A stretch of 64,000 nt of DNA from Actinorugispora endophytica. GTDB taxonomy: Bacteria > Actinomycetota > Actinomycetes > Streptosporangiales > Streptosporangiaceae. The first letter of the stretch is position 1. Every line of letters starts with the position of its first letter. Below, piece after piece: positions 25,150 through 33,786 of the stretch. The stretch lies in contig NZ_SNYN01000001.1 in the NCBI RefSeq assembly GCF_004363075.1, positions 687,602-751,601 on the forward strand, given 5' to 3'. The notes beneath the pieces were generated by a model that saw only the letters and a program-made list of their open reading frames with translations, was not told where the DNA came from and made no database searches. The position numbers and the translations under genes are program-made.

Positions 25150-26345
25150 ACGGGGAGCAGCCGGTCCCCGGCGCCGCGGGCGGACCCCTGCTCGAGGCGG
25201 TCCGGGCCCGCCTCGTACGCGAGGAGTCCGAACCGACGCCCGCCAGGGTGGCCGCCGCCGTGCGGGCCGAGGGCGGGATGCTGGGCGACGCCGAGGTCCT
25301 GGCGATCGCCCGGACCCTCCGCGCGGAGCTCACGGGGGCCGGCCCCCTCGAGCCCCTGCTGGCCGCCCCCTCCGTCACCGACATCCTGGTCAACGGGCCC
25401 CAGGACGTCTGGATCGACGACGGCGACGGACTCCGCCGGGTCGAGGGGGTCCGGTTCCCCGACGAGGAGGCGGTCCGCCGCCTGGCCCAGCGGCTGGCCG
25501 CACAGGCCGGGCGGCGGCTCGACGCGGCGGTCCCCTGGACCGACGCGCGCCTCCCCTCGGGAGCGCGGTTCCACGCGGTGCTGGACCCGATATCCCCGGA
25601 CGGCACCCGCCTGTCCCTCCGGCTGCCCCGGCACCGGGTCTTCTCCCTCGCCGAACTGGTCGACTCCGGCGCGCTGCCGCCTTTCGGCGCGCTACTGCTG
25701 CACGCCCTGGTCGAGTCCCGGTCCGCCTTCCTGATCTGCGGTGGGACCGGGACCGGGAAGACCACCCTGCTGTCGGCGCTGCTCTCCCTGGTCGGCCCCC
25801 GGGAGCGGCTGCTGCTCGTGGAGGACTCCGCCGAACTCCGGCCCGAGCACCCGCACGTGGTCCGTTTGCAGTCGCGGCCGCCCAACATCGAGGGCAGCGG
25901 CGGCGTGGACCTGCACCAACTGGTCCGCCAGGCGCTGCGGATGCGCCCCGACCGGCTCATCGTGGGGGAGGTCCGCGGGGCCGAGGTCGTCGACCTGCTG
26001 AACGCCCTCAACACCGGCCACGAGGGCGGGGGCGGCACCGTCCACGCCAACACCGCCGCCGACGTCCCCGCCAGGATCGAGGCGCTGGGATGCGCGGCCG
26101 GCCTGAGCCGCGAGGCCGTGCACAGCCAACTCGCCGCGACCCGCGCCCTGATCGTGCACCTGGTGCGCGACCGCGGCGGCGGGCCGCGCCGGGTCGCGCA
26201 GCTGTGCGTACTGCGCCGCGGGGCCGACGGCCTGGTCCGGGCGGTTCCCGCGGTCACCTTCCCCCGCAACGGCGACCTCGTACGCGACGAGGCCTTCGAC
26301 GAACTCCACGACCGGCTCGCGCCGCTCCCCGGGGAGAAGGCGTGA
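25146..26345 (+). CDS. tadA: TadA/CpaF secretion ATPase
   Basis: Cytoplasmic hexameric motor ATPase of 399 residues for assembly of Flp/Tad-type pili. Walker A is GGTGTGKTT; an Asp box (LLLVEDSAEL), Walker B region with IVGEVRGAEVVDLL and His box (GTVHANTAADV) are all present. The N-terminal domain holds TDILVNGPQDVWIDD, typical of CpaF. The GTG start overlaps the tadZ stop. The frame runs open for 1.5 kb upstream but that part has no coding identity. It continues into tadB by another GTGA overlap. Confidence 0.94.
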   Translation: MNGEQPVPGAAGGPLLEAVRARLVREESEPTPARVAAAVRAEGGMLGDAEVLAIARTLRAELTGAGPLEPLLAAPSVTDILVNGPQDVWIDDGDGLRRVEGVRFPDEEAVRRLAQRLAAQAGRRLDAAVPWTDARLPSGARFHAVLDPISPDGTRLSLRLPRHRVFSLAELVDSGALPPFGALLLHALVESRSAFLICGGTGTGKTTLLSALLSLVGPRERLLLVEDSAELRPEHPHVVRLQSRPPNIEGSGGVDLHQLVRQALRMRPDRLIVGEVRGAEVVDLLNALNTGHEGGGGTVHANTAADVPARIEALGCAAGLSREAVHSQLAATRALIVHLVRDRGGGPRRVAQLCVLRRGADGLVRAVPAVTFPRNGDLVRDEAFDELHDRLAPLPGEKA

Positions 26346-27106
26346 TCTCCGCTCCCGGGTGGCTGGCGCCACTCGCCCCGTACGGCGGGGCGCTGCTGCT
26401 GATCGGCTGCGTCGGCTGCGTCGCGGTCTGGTCGCTGCCCTCGGCCGCCGAACTCCGGCTGCGCCTGCTCACGCCACGGCCCGCGGGCGGAACCGTCCAC
26501 AGCCTGTGGACGACGATCGGCCGGGCCACCGCGCGGAGGCCCGGCCGGCTCCGCGCCCGCCGGCTCCGCGCCTGCGTCGAGCTGTGCCGCGCCCTGGCCG
26601 CCGAACTCCGGGGCGGCGGCGCCCCCGCCACCGCCCTCGGAGCCGCCGCCCGTGAAACCGACCCCCTGCTGGCGTCGGAGCTCTCGGGAGCGGTGGCGCT
26701 CGCCGGGGCCGGGCACGACCCGGTTCCCGCGCTGCTCGCGGCGGCCGAGCGCCCAGGAGCCGCGGGTCTGGCCCACCTCGCCGCGTGCTGGCGGGTCGCC
26801 GCCTCGTCCGGGAACGGCCTCGCGACGGCGGTGGAACGGCTCGCCGAGGGCCTCACCCAGGAGGAGGCGCTCCGACAGGAACTCTCCGCCCAGCTCGCCG
26901 GGCCGCGCGCCACCGCCCTGCTGCTCGCGGTGCTCCCGCTGCTGGGGCTGGTGATGGCCGGCGCGCTCGGCGGCTCCCCGTTGTCCTTCCTCCTGACCAC
27001 CGCGCCGGGTCTGGCCTGCCTGACCGCCGGGGGCGCGTTGAACGCCCTGGGACTGTGGTGGACGCGTCGGATGGTGAACAGGGTACTGGCAGCGGTACGA
27101 GCGTGA
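26342..27106 (+). CDS. tadB: TadB-like inner-membrane platform protein
   Basis: Membrane protein of 254 residues with an N-terminal helix (about 12-30), a type II secretion F-like cytoplasmic domain containing CRALAAELRGGGAP and RVAASSGNGLATAVERLAEGL, and two C-terminal helices (LLLAVLPLLGLVMAGAL and a following segment). It should form part of the platform that couples TadA to pilin extrusion. The GTG start overlaps the tadA stop by four bases. Actinobacterial versions are shorter than proteobacterial TadB. Confidence 0.85.
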   Translation: MISAPGWLAPLAPYGGALLLIGCVGCVAVWSLPSAAELRLRLLTPRPAGGTVHSLWTTIGRATARRPGRLRARRLRACVELCRALAAELRGGGAPATALGAAARETDPLLASELSGAVALAGAGHDPVPALLAAAERPGAAGLAHLAACWRVAASSGNGLATAVERLAEGLTQEEALRQELSAQLAGPRATALLLAVLPLLGLVMAGALGGSPLSFLLTTAPGLACLTAGGALNALGLWWTRRMVNRVLAAVRA

Positions 27107-27132
27107 CCGGGAAAGGGACCGACGGAAAACAC

Positions 27133-27149
27133 GTCTCCCCCGGGGAGAC
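27133..27149. terminator. Short hairpin in the tadB-tadC gap
   Basis: GTCTCCCC-C-GGGGAGAC forms a compact dyad in the 186-base gap after tadB. It could attenuate transcription between tadB and tadC. No T-run follows, so its role is uncertain. Confidence 0.35.
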
Positions 27150-27292
27150 AACCCGTGCCCCCGAGGCCGGATCCGGACGGCCGGCGTCCCGACCACGGGG
27201 ATTGACCGCGATCGTCCGTTTTCGCGGTCGTCCCGGATGGGAACAGCGGGCACCGCCCCTCCCACACCCGTTTTTCCGGGAAGGAGTCCCGA

Positions 27293-28129
27293 GTGGCACC
27301 CCCGGGAGACCCCGATCCCCGGGTACGGCACCGCCTCCCCGCCCTGTCCCTGTCCCGACCCCCGGAAAGGCGGACTCCCCGGATGGACCTGTTCGAGGCC
27401 GCGCTCGTCGGCATGGCCGCGCTGGCCGGTGCCCTGCTCGCCGGGGACGGGCGGTCCGTCGCCGAGCACCGGCTCGCCGCTCTCTCGCCGAAGCCCCGGC
27501 GGCCGTCCCGCCGCCAGCCCCGCCGGGTCCCCGTCGGGCTCCGCGTCCTCGTCGCGTGCGCACCGCTGGGCACGGCCTGCCTGCTCCTGGGAGCGCCGAT
27601 CGGCCTTCCGGCGGGGCTGGCGGCGGGCGCGCTGGTGTGGTGGCGGCTCGGCCGCGGCGATCCCGCGGCCGCGCGCGGACGCGCCGCCGAGAGCGCGATG
27701 GCGCTCCCGCTGGCGGTGGACCTGCTGGTGGCCGGACTCCGCTCGGGATCCGACCCGATCGGGGTGGTGGCCGCGGTCGCGCGGGCGGTGGGCGGGCCGC
27801 TGGGGACCGAACTGGGCGAGGTCGCCCATCGGCTCCGCCTCGGCGCGGACCCCGCCGAGGCATGGCGGGAGCTGCGCGGACCCGCCGAACTGGTGACGCT
27901 GGGCAAGGCCATCGCGCGCGCGAGCCGCACCGGCGCGCCCCTGGCGGACGTCCTGGAACTGCACGCCGCCGACTGCCGCCGCGCCGCACGGGTCAGGGCG
28001 CTGGCGCTCTCCCAGCGGGTCGGCGTGGCCGTGGCGGCCCCGCTGGGCCTGTGCTTCCTCCCGGCCTTCGCCCTCATCGGAGTCGTCCCGCTGGCGGCCG
28101 GGCTCGTCTCGGACCTGGTCCTGTCCTGA
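27293..28129 (+). CDS. tadC: TadC-like inner-membrane platform protein
   Basis: Membrane protein of up to 278 residues with helices near the N-terminus, the middle (LVACAPLGTACLLLG and following) and the C-terminus (GVAVAAPLGLCFLPAFALIGVVPLAAGLV), and a cytoplasmic F-domain with LPLAVDLLVAGLRSGSDP. Second platform subunit beside TadB. The GTG at 27293 has AAGGAG six bases upstream, a strong ribosome site; an ATG at 27383 (MDLFEAA) would remove 30 basic, proline-rich residues and is where family similarity should begin. Either start is possible. Confidence 0.82.
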   Translation: MAPPGDPDPRVRHRLPALSLSRPPERRTPRMDLFEAALVGMAALAGALLAGDGRSVAEHRLAALSPKPRRPSRRQPRRVPVGLRVLVACAPLGTACLLLGAPIGLPAGLAAGALVWWRLGRGDPAAARGRAAESAMALPLAVDLLVAGLRSGSDPIGVVAAVARAVGGPLGTELGEVAHRLRLGADPAEAWRELRGPAELVTLGKAIARASRTGAPLADVLELHAADCRRAARVRALALSQRVGVAVAAPLGLCFLPAFALIGVVPLAAGLVSDLVLS

Positions 28130-28313
28130 CCCCGGGGCTGCTCCACCCGGGGAAACCCCGAATCCGCAACTCTCTCCTCACCGCCTGTGGACAGAGACGA
28201 GCGGTTGTCCACAGAAAAAGAACCCGGCTTTCCGCGCCCGCCTCCCCGGCGCACCCTGGTTTCAGGCCGGTCGTTCGGAACGACCACCCGGGCCCGTCCC
28301 AAGGAGGTTCCCC

Positions 28314-28514
28314 TTGTCCGTCCCCACCGTCCCGCTGTCCCGCCTCCTGCCCGCCACCCGCGACCGCGACCTCGGGATGGCGACGGCCGAGTACGCCCTG
28401 GCCACGGTCTCGGCGTGCGCGTTCGCGGCCGTGCTGTACCTCATCCTCACCAGCTCCGAGATCAGGGACCTCCTCACCCGGATGGTCGTCGACGCGCTCC
28501 AGGCGGGTGGGTGA
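28314..28514 (+). CDS. DUF4244 Flp-pilin-like prepilin
   Basis: Small secreted pilin-like protein of 66 residues. After a polar leader it has DRDLGMATAEYALATV, where Gly followed by a hydrophobic residue and Glu at the fifth mature position is the type IV prepilin cleavage pattern, then one hydrophobic helix (SACAFAAVLYLILTS). The family (DUF4244) always sits in actinobacterial tad loci and is the likely pilin. The start is a TTG with AAGGAGG six bases upstream. No prepilin peptidase gene lies in the window. Confidence 0.88.
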   Translation: MSVPTVPLSRLLPATRDRDLGMATAEYALATVSACAFAAVLYLILTSSEIRDLLTRMVVDALQAGG

Positions 28515-28887
28515 GTTGCCCGGCACCCGCCCCCGCACCCGCCCCCGTCGCGACCGCGGAACGGTCACCGCGGAGATCGCCGTGGCCCTGCCCTGCCTGG
28601 TCGTCGTCCTGGCCGTCGCGCTCGCCTGCGTCCAGGCCGCCACCACGCAGCTCGAATGCGTGGACGCCGCCCGGATCGGGGCACGCGCGCTCGCCCGGGG
28701 CCAGGACCCCTCGGCGGTCAGGTCGCTGGTCTCCCGGGTCGGACCGCGCGACGCCGTGGTCGAGCTCTCCCTCTCCTCCGGTTTCGCCCACGTGTCGGTC
28801 ACCGCGCCGGTCCGGATCCTCTCGGGGGCGTCTCCGCCGTTCCGCGTCGGCGGCACGGCCTCGATCCCGACCGAACCCGACAGCTGA
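28507..28887 (+). CDS. TadE-like pseudopilin
   Basis: Protein of about 126 residues with a basic leader, RDRGTVTAEIAVALPCLVVV (Glu at position five after Gly, as in TadE-type prepilins), a single membrane helix and an exported C-terminal domain with one Cys (TTQLECVDAARIGARALARG is the family block). The GTG at 28507 overlaps the pilin gene; a TTG at 28516 one base after that stop is an alternative, and neither has a good ribosome site, so coupling to the pilin gene is likely. Confidence 0.82.
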   Translation: MGELPGTRPRTRPRRDRGTVTAEIAVALPCLVVVLAVALACVQAATTQLECVDAARIGARALARGQDPSAVRSLVSRVGPRDAVVELSLSSGFAHVSVTAPVRILSGASPPFRVGGTASIPTEPDS

Positions 28888-28897
28888 GGAGCCCCCG

Positions 28898-29086
28898 TTG
28901 CGACACCGCCGCTTCTTCCCGTTCGACGACCCCGGCTACCGGCGCCCGCTCCGCGAGGTCGTCTACCGGGGAGTGCGCATCCGCGCCCGCCCCTACTACA
29001 TCGTCCTGCGCTGGTGCGTGCGCCGTCCGTTCCACCGGTTGCGCACGTGGGCCGACGCCCGCCGGGGCCTCGACGGCGGCCGGTGA
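28898..29086 (+). CDS. Small basic protein of unknown function in the tad locus
   Basis: A 62-residue frame with TTG start preceded by GAGGA eight bases upstream. The product is rich in Arg and aromatic residues (RRFFPFDDPGYRRPLREVVYRG, split by many Arg), has one Cys and no signal or membrane segment. It lies tightly between the TadE-like gene (ten bases) and the next tad gene (one base), in the same direction, which supports it being translated. I do not recognise the family. Confidence 0.5.
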   Translation: MRHRRFFPFDDPGYRRPLREVVYRGVRIRARPYYIVLRWCVRRPFHRLRTWADARRGLDGGR

Positions 29087-29087
29087 G

Positions 29088-29606
29088 ATGCGCGTCCACC
29101 CGGCGGGATCTCCCTGGGGCTCGGACCGCGAACGCGGCTCCGGGACCATCTGGGTGCTCACCCTGTGCACCCTGGTCTGGTTCAGCACGATCGCCGTCAT
29201 CCTGGTCGTGAGCGTGCGGACCGACCGGCACCGCGCGGCCACCGCCGCCGATCTGGCGGCGCTGGCCGGAGCCCGGGAAGCGGCGGAGGGCCGCCGGCAT
29301 GCCTGCGGACTCGCCCGGCACACCGCCTCGGCGAACGGGGCGCGGCTGACCCACTGCACGCTTTCCGGGCTCACTCTGGACGTCGGCGTCGACGTACCGG
29401 CGCGGTTGTGGCCCGGCCGCGTGTCGGCCCGCGCCCGCGCCGGCCCTCTCGGAGCCGCCTCCGCCCCCGAGCCGCCGCTCCCCGACCAGGCGGCCGCCCA
29501 TTCCCCGCCCGCCGCTCCGGGGCATCCTCCCCCGGGGCGGTGGGCCACCGCCGACGGAGCGGCCCCGAAGCGCCTCCCCGAACCCCACGACGGATTGGAA
29601 GCGTGA
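29088..29606 (+). CDS. TadE-like/Rv3654c-type pilus-assembly protein
   Basis: Protein of 172 residues. It has ERGSGTIWVLTLCTLVWFST, a membrane helix at about 20-44, then TDRHRAATAADLAALAGAREA, the conserved block of the helicase/secretion neighbourhood TadE-like family. The Glu of the prepilin pattern is missing, as is usual in this family. The C-terminal 60 residues are Pro/Ala-rich and probably disordered. The stop overlaps the next start (TGATG). Confidence 0.8.
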   Translation: MRVHPAGSPWGSDRERGSGTIWVLTLCTLVWFSTIAVILVVSVRTDRHRAATAADLAALAGAREAAEGRRHACGLARHTASANGARLTHCTLSGLTLDVGVDVPARLWPGRVSARARAGPLGAASAPEPPLPDQAAAHSPPAAPGHPPPGRWATADGAAPKRLPEPHDGLEA

Positions 29607-29983
29607 TGCCCCCTCCCACCCGGTCGCCCGGACTCGCGGCCGCCGCCGTTGCCGCGGTCGTCGTCTGCTGCTGCTCCCTCACCGCGACCGGGGAGGGAAC
29701 GGCTCTCCCCGGTGCCTCCTCCGCAGTGGCCTCCGTCCCCTCCCCCGGGGAGAGCGGCACCGGAACGGCCCCGGCCGCTCGGGCACTGCTCGAACCCGCC
29801 GCCGAGACACGGTACGGCGGCCTGCCGCCGCCCGCTCCCGGCTCCTCCGCCGGCCGGGTCGCCGGGGCCGTCGCCACCTGGGTGCTCGTGGCGGCCGCGG
29901 CACTGACGCTGGCGATGCGCCTGAGCGTCGGCTGGCCCCGCTTCCCACCGAGGTACCGAGGCCGCCGCCGGACCCGCCCGTGA
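29606..29983 (+). CDS. Hypothetical membrane protein at the end of the tad locus
   Basis: A 125-residue frame with a signal-like N-terminal hydrophobic segment containing three consecutive Cys (VVVCCCSLTATG), a low-complexity Ala/Pro/Ser/Gly stretch, a second membrane helix (AVATWVLVAAAALTLAMRL) and a basic tail. The ATG overlaps the preceding stop by one base. The layout, not the sequence, suggests a tad accessory protein. Not recognised. Confidence 0.6.
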   Translation: MPPPTRSPGLAAAAVAAVVVCCCSLTATGEGTALPGASSAVASVPSPGESGTGTAPAARALLEPAAETRYGGLPPPAPGSSAGRVAGAVATWVLVAAAALTLAMRLSVGWPRFPPRYRGRRRTRP

Positions 29984-30201
29984 CCCAACCACCCCCGGAG
30001 TCGCATCCGATGCCGTCATCAGGCCGTTTCACCTACTGCCCCTGCTGCCTGTGGGCCCGCCCGGTGCCCCGCAGCGGACACTCCGCCGCCCCCCGGGCCG
30101 TCCGGCGGCGCGGTCCGCGTCCGCTCCGGGGGCCTCTGGCCCCGCGCCGGGACCACCACCCCGCTCCCCCCGAACCGCCCGCCGAGGACCGGCCCGAATG
30201 A
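29980..30201 (+). CDS. Possible small Cys-containing protein
   Basis: A 73-residue frame whose GTG overlaps the previous stop (GTGA). It contains FTYCPCCLW, a possible half zinc site, followed by a Pro/Arg-rich tail without clear structure. Support is limited to the start/stop overlap and direction; the amino-acid composition is close to that of non-coding GC-rich DNA. It may not be a gene. Confidence 0.25.
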   Translation: MTQPPPESHPMPSSGRFTYCPCCLWARPVPRSGHSAAPRAVRRRGPRPLRGPLAPRRDHHPAPPEPPAEDRPE

Positions 30202-30316
30202 CCCGCCGGACACACCCCGGGGCGTCCCGCGATGCCCCGGCTACCGCACGGCGCGGGGAGGGGTCCTGATGCCGCCGCCCCGGGGGCACCGGTTCCCCGG
30301 CGCCCCGCGCGCCGGT

Positions 30317-32602
30317 TCAGGACGGGGCCAGCAGCGCGTCCAGGAGGCGCAGGGCGCCGGGTTTGCTGAGCGGGTCGTTCCCGTTCCCGCACTTGGGCGA
30401 CTGGATGCACGACGGGCAGCCGTCCGGGCACTCGCAGGTGGCGATGGCCTCGCGGGTGGCGCGCAGCCAGGCGCGGGCGGCCGCGTAGCCGCGTTCGGCG
30501 AAGCCCGCGCCGCCCTCGTGGCCGTCGTAGACGAAGACGGTGAGCAGACCGGTGTCGGGGTGCAGCGCGGTCGAGACGCCGCCGATGTCCCAGCGGTCGC
30601 AGGTGGCGAACAGCGGCAGCAGGCCGATCGCGGCGTGCTCGGCCGCGTGGGCGGCCCCGCGCGGCTCCACCCCCTCGGCCCGGAGTCGCTCCTCCGCGTC
30701 CCGGCCGACCGTCCACCACACCGCGCGCGAGTGCAGCACCCGCTCCGGCAGGTCCAACGGCTGCTCCCCCAGCACCGAGCCGGTGCGCAGGTCCCGTTTG
30801 AGGTAGGCCACCACCTCGCGGGCCACCCGCACCTCGCCGAAGCTCACCGTCGCCCCGCCCCACGCCTCCTCGCGCAGGGTCCTGCGGATCTCGATCTCGG
30901 TGACCTCGCGCGCCCACGTGCTGTGGTCGGGGTTCTCCCCCCGCACCAGGGCGACGCCGGCCTCCAGGTCGAGTTCGTCCACCACGTAGGTCAGCCCCTG
31001 GTGGAGGTAGACCGCCCCGGTGTGCACGGTCGAGTGCGCCGCCGCCTCGTCGATGGTGCCCAGCAGCAGGCCGCTGCCGTCCTCCACGATCTGCACCGGC
31101 GGCCCGCCCGAGCCCCTGATGTCCGCCAGGTCCGGGGCGCGGTCCCGCCGCGTCCAGAACCAGCCCCGGGGCCTGCGCCGCAGCATCCTCCGGGCCACCA
31201 GGTCGGCCAGCACCTCCTCGGCCGCCGGACCGAAGACCGTCAGGTCCTCCGGCGTGAGGGAGAGTTCCGCGGCCGCCGCGCACAGGTGCGGGCCCAGGAC
31301 GTACGGGTTGTCCGGGTCCAGCACGGTCGCCTCGACGGGTCGGCCGAAGATCGCCTCCGGGTGGTGCGCGAGATAGGTGTCCAGCGGGTCGTCCCGCGCG
31401 ATGAAGACCGCGAGCGCGTCCTGTCCACCGCGTCCCGCCCGTCCCGCCTGCTGCCACAGCGACGCCCGGGTGCCCGGCCAGCCGGTCAGCAGGACCGCGT
31501 CCAGTCCGGTGACGTCCACCCCCAGCTCCAGCGCGTTGGTACTGGCCAGGCCCAGCAGTTCGCCCGAGCGCAGGGCCCCTTCCAGTTCCCTGCGCTCCGC
31601 GGCCAGGTAGCCGCCCCGGTAGGCCGCGATCCGGTGCGCCAGGTCGCGCTTCCCGGCGTCGGCCAGTGCCCGCTGCGCCGACATCGCCACCAGCTCCGCG
31701 CCCTGGCGCGAGCGCACGAACGCCAGCGTGCGCACCCCCTCGCCCGCGAGGGCGGCCAGCAGGTCCGCGGCCTCGGCCGTCGCGGTGCGTCGCACCGGCG
31801 CCCCGTTCTCGCCCTTCGACCCGGTCAGTTCCGGCTCGACCAGGGCGAAGTCCAGCGCCGCGCGGGGCGAGGCGTCCTCGGCGACCGCCGCCACGGGCAG
31901 CCCGACCAGCCGCTCGGCGGTCTCGGCGGGCGCGGCCGAGGTGGCCGAGGCCAGGATGAACACCGGTTCGGACCGGTACCGGGCGCACACCCGGCGCAGG
32001 CGCCGCAGGATCTGCGCCACGTGCGAGCCGAAGACCCCCCGGTAGTGGTGCGCCTCGTCGACCACCACGTACCGCAGTCGCCGCAGGAACCCCGACCACG
32101 CGGCGTGCCGTGTCAGGATCCCGCGGTGCAGCATGTCGGGGTTGGTCAGCACGTAGTTGGCGTGCGCCCGCACCCAGGCCCGCTCCTCGGGGACGGTGTC
32201 ACCGTCGTAGGCGGCGGCCCGCATCCCGGGCAGGGCCAGTTCCGCCAGCGACCGCCGCTGGTCGGCCGCCAGGGCCTTGGTGGGTGAGAGGTAGAGCACC
32301 GTTCCGCCCTCGGCGACCGCGTGTGCGCACGGCAGCAGGAACGCGACCGATTTTCCGGAGGCGGTGCCAGTGGCTATGATCACATTCTCGCCACCGTAGG
32401 CCAGGTTCGCCGAGCGGACCTGGTGTGACCAGGGAGCCGGTACCCCTGTCTCGACCAGTCGCTCCACCACCGCAGGCGCCGTCCAGTCCGGCCAGTCTTC
32501 CCTTACCCCGGGACTACTCGCCAGACGTTCCACATGTGTCACCTGCGAAGGGCGGGTATGTTCACGCCACAACCGTTGGAGGATCGGTTCCCAGCGGTTC
32601 AA
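30317..32602 (-). CDS. MrfA/YprA-type DEAD/H-box DNA helicase with C-terminal Cys cluster
   Basis: Superfamily 2 helicase of 761 residues. Motif I is ATGTASGKS, motif II VVVDEAHHYRG, motif III LASATSA, and the second RecA lobe ends with QQAGRAGRGGQ (motif VI). The C-terminal domain (DUF1998 type) holds CECPDGCPSCIQSPKCGN, the four-Cys metal site of the B. subtilis MrfA/YprA family, a DNA-repair helicase acting on mitomycin-type damage. This helicase lies divergent from bldG also in Streptomyces (SCO3550). The Rv3649 neighbourhood of M. tuberculosis likewise pairs such a helicase with tad genes. Confidence 0.92.
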   Translation of the reverse strand: MNRWEPILQRLWREHTRPSQVTHVERLASSPGVREDWPDWTAPAVVERLVETGVPAPWSHQVRSANLAYGGENVIIATGTASGKSVAFLLPCAHAVAEGGTVLYLSPTKALAADQRRSLAELALPGMRAAAYDGDTVPEERAWVRAHANYVLTNPDMLHRGILTRHAAWSGFLRRLRYVVVDEAHHYRGVFGSHVAQILRRLRRVCARYRSEPVFILASATSAAPAETAERLVGLPVAAVAEDASPRAALDFALVEPELTGSKGENGAPVRRTATAEAADLLAALAGEGVRTLAFVRSRQGAELVAMSAQRALADAGKRDLAHRIAAYRGGYLAAERRELEGALRSGELLGLASTNALELGVDVTGLDAVLLTGWPGTRASLWQQAGRAGRGGQDALAVFIARDDPLDTYLAHHPEAIFGRPVEATVLDPDNPYVLGPHLCAAAAELSLTPEDLTVFGPAAEEVLADLVARRMLRRRPRGWFWTRRDRAPDLADIRGSGGPPVQIVEDGSGLLLGTIDEAAAHSTVHTGAVYLHQGLTYVVDELDLEAGVALVRGENPDHSTWAREVTEIEIRRTLREEAWGGATVSFGEVRVAREVVAYLKRDLRTGSVLGEQPLDLPERVLHSRAVWWTVGRDAEERLRAEGVEPRGAAHAAEHAAIGLLPLFATCDRWDIGGVSTALHPDTGLLTVFVYDGHEGGAGFAERGYAAARAWLRATREAIATCECPDGCPSCIQSPKCGNGNDPLSKPGALRLLDALLAPS

Positions 32603-32819
32603 CCCGGCACCCTCCTGTTGGGTCGCGCGCCTTCACTCGGGACGGCAGCTGATGTTTGACGGTTTCAGTGTGACATCCGGGGTAAGACTCGCGCGGTGGC
32701 GTGGTTTTCTTGTGCGTAGCAAGCAGATGGCAAGGCCAGGCGTGGTTGAATGCCGCCCTGTGGGGTAACGCCCGGCAGAGATCCCTCGCGAGTTTTCGCG
32801 GTTCGGCGCTGGAGGACTA
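32603..32819. promoter_or_regulatory. Shared upstream region of helicase and bldG
   Basis: A 217-base gap between divergent genes, locally less GC-rich near 32640-32740. A TTGACG at 32657-32662 on the plus strand could be a -35 for bldG, but no good -10 follows at the right distance. bldG in S. coelicolor is transcribed from several promoters, so weak individual matches are expected. Confidence 0.35.
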
Positions 32820-33167
32820 GTGGATTTGAAGCTTGATCACTACACCGAGGACGACACCGAGATCGTCGTCGTCGAAGGTGAAATCGACGTCTATACGGCG
32901 CCTCGGCTGCGTGAGCTCCTGATCGACCTGGTGAACAAGGGCAACTTCCACCTCGTCGTGAACATGGAGAAGGTGGAGTTCCTCGACTCGACCGGTCTCG
33001 GCGTGCTCGTCGGCGGCCTCAAGCGGGTGCGGGCGCACGACGGCACCCTCGACCTGGTGTGCACCCAGGAGCGGATCCTGAAGATCTTCCGCATCACCGG
33101 TCTCACCAAAGTCTTCGGCATTTACGAGTCGGTGCGGGAAGCCATCGACAAGCGTAAGTCGAAGTAG
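32820..33167 (+). CDS. bldG: BldG anti-sigma factor antagonist
   Basis: STAS-domain protein of 115 residues. The phosphorylation motif [17 protein letters not shown] places the target Ser at residue 57, the same position as in S. coelicolor BldG, and the flanking [16 protein letters not shown] block is nearly the same as in that protein. BldG is needed for aerial growth and antibiotic production and releases sigma factors by binding anti-sigma factors. The start is GTG with GGAGG four bases upstream. It is followed after 17 bases by its anti-sigma-like partner, the same pair as SCO3549-SCO3548. Confidence 0.95.
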   Translation: MDLKLDHYTEDDTEIVVVEGEIDVYTAPRLRELLIDLVNKGNFHLVVNMEKVEFLDSTGLGVLVGGLKRVRAHDGTLDLVCTQERILKIFRITGLTKVFGIYESVREAIDKRKSK

Positions 33168-33184
33168 TCACGTAAGCACAAGCG

Positions 33185-33733
33185 ATGGCAATCGTTCAGC
33201 TCACGATCAGTGCGCTGCCCGCACACGTACGCACCGCCCGCCTCATGGCCACGGCCGTGGCCAGGCGCGCGGGCATCAACGAGTCCACCCTTGACGAGGT
33301 CCGTCTGGCGGTGGGCGAGGCGTGCTCGCGCGCGGTGGAGGCGCACCGGGCGCACTGCCCGGAGCAGCCGATCCAGTTGGAGCTCATCGACAGCGCCGGC
33401 CCCGGTGGTCCGAGCGGTCCGGTGGCGCCCGACCGGATCAACGGCAACCGGTCGGGCCGGTTCGAGGTGGTCGTCTCCGACCGGGCTCCCGCCAAGGAGC
33501 CCGACGAGGGGTCCCCGCTCAACGGCTTCGACAGCGACGCACACGCCTACATCGGCGAGCACACGCCTCCGGGCGGGGTGACCGGGCTCTCACCCGATGT
33601 CGGCCTGGCCGTCATCCTGGGCCTGGCCGACGAGGTGAGCATCGAGCCCAACGAGGTCGGCACGGTGGTCCGCATGAGCTGGCCGCTGCACAAGGGCGGG
33701 GTCGAACCCACCGGCGCGCACGGCATCGGCTGA
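33185..33733 (+). CDS. ATP-binding anti-sigma-factor-like protein (SCO3548/RsbW family)
   Basis: HATPase-type protein of 182 residues. The N-box region is LDEVRLAVGEACSRAV, with Arg in place of the Asn that ligates magnesium in SpoIIAB and RsbW, and a G-box-like LSPDVGLAVILGLADEV follows. Between them a long insert of about 60 polar residues is present. In Streptomyces the equivalent protein is co-transcribed with bldG and is its presumed partner. With the Asn missing, kinase activity is doubtful. Transcription should end at the hairpin 18 bases downstream. Confidence 0.88.
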   Translation: MAIVQLTISALPAHVRTARLMATAVARRAGINESTLDEVRLAVGEACSRAVEAHRAHCPEQPIQLELIDSAGPGGPSGPVAPDRINGNRSGRFEVVVSDRAPAKEPDEGSPLNGFDSDAHAYIGEHTPPGGVTGLSPDVGLAVILGLADEVSIEPNEVGTVVRMSWPLHKGGVEPTGAHGIG

Positions 33734-33751
33734 CACGGCACACGCACCCGC

Positions 33752-33781
33752 GGGCGCCTCCCCACGACCGGGGAGGCGCCC
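33752..33781 (+). terminator. Terminator of the bldG unit
   Basis: GGGCGCCTCCCC (33752-33763) pairs with GGGGAGGCGCCC (33770-33781) over a six-base loop, 18 bases past the stop. Confidence 0.85.
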
Positions 33782-33786
33782 GATCG

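Noticed and set aside
30269-32287. 670-codon frame opposite the helicase gene
   Set aside because: No recognisable domain and typical shadow composition; the minus-strand helicase has all motifs.
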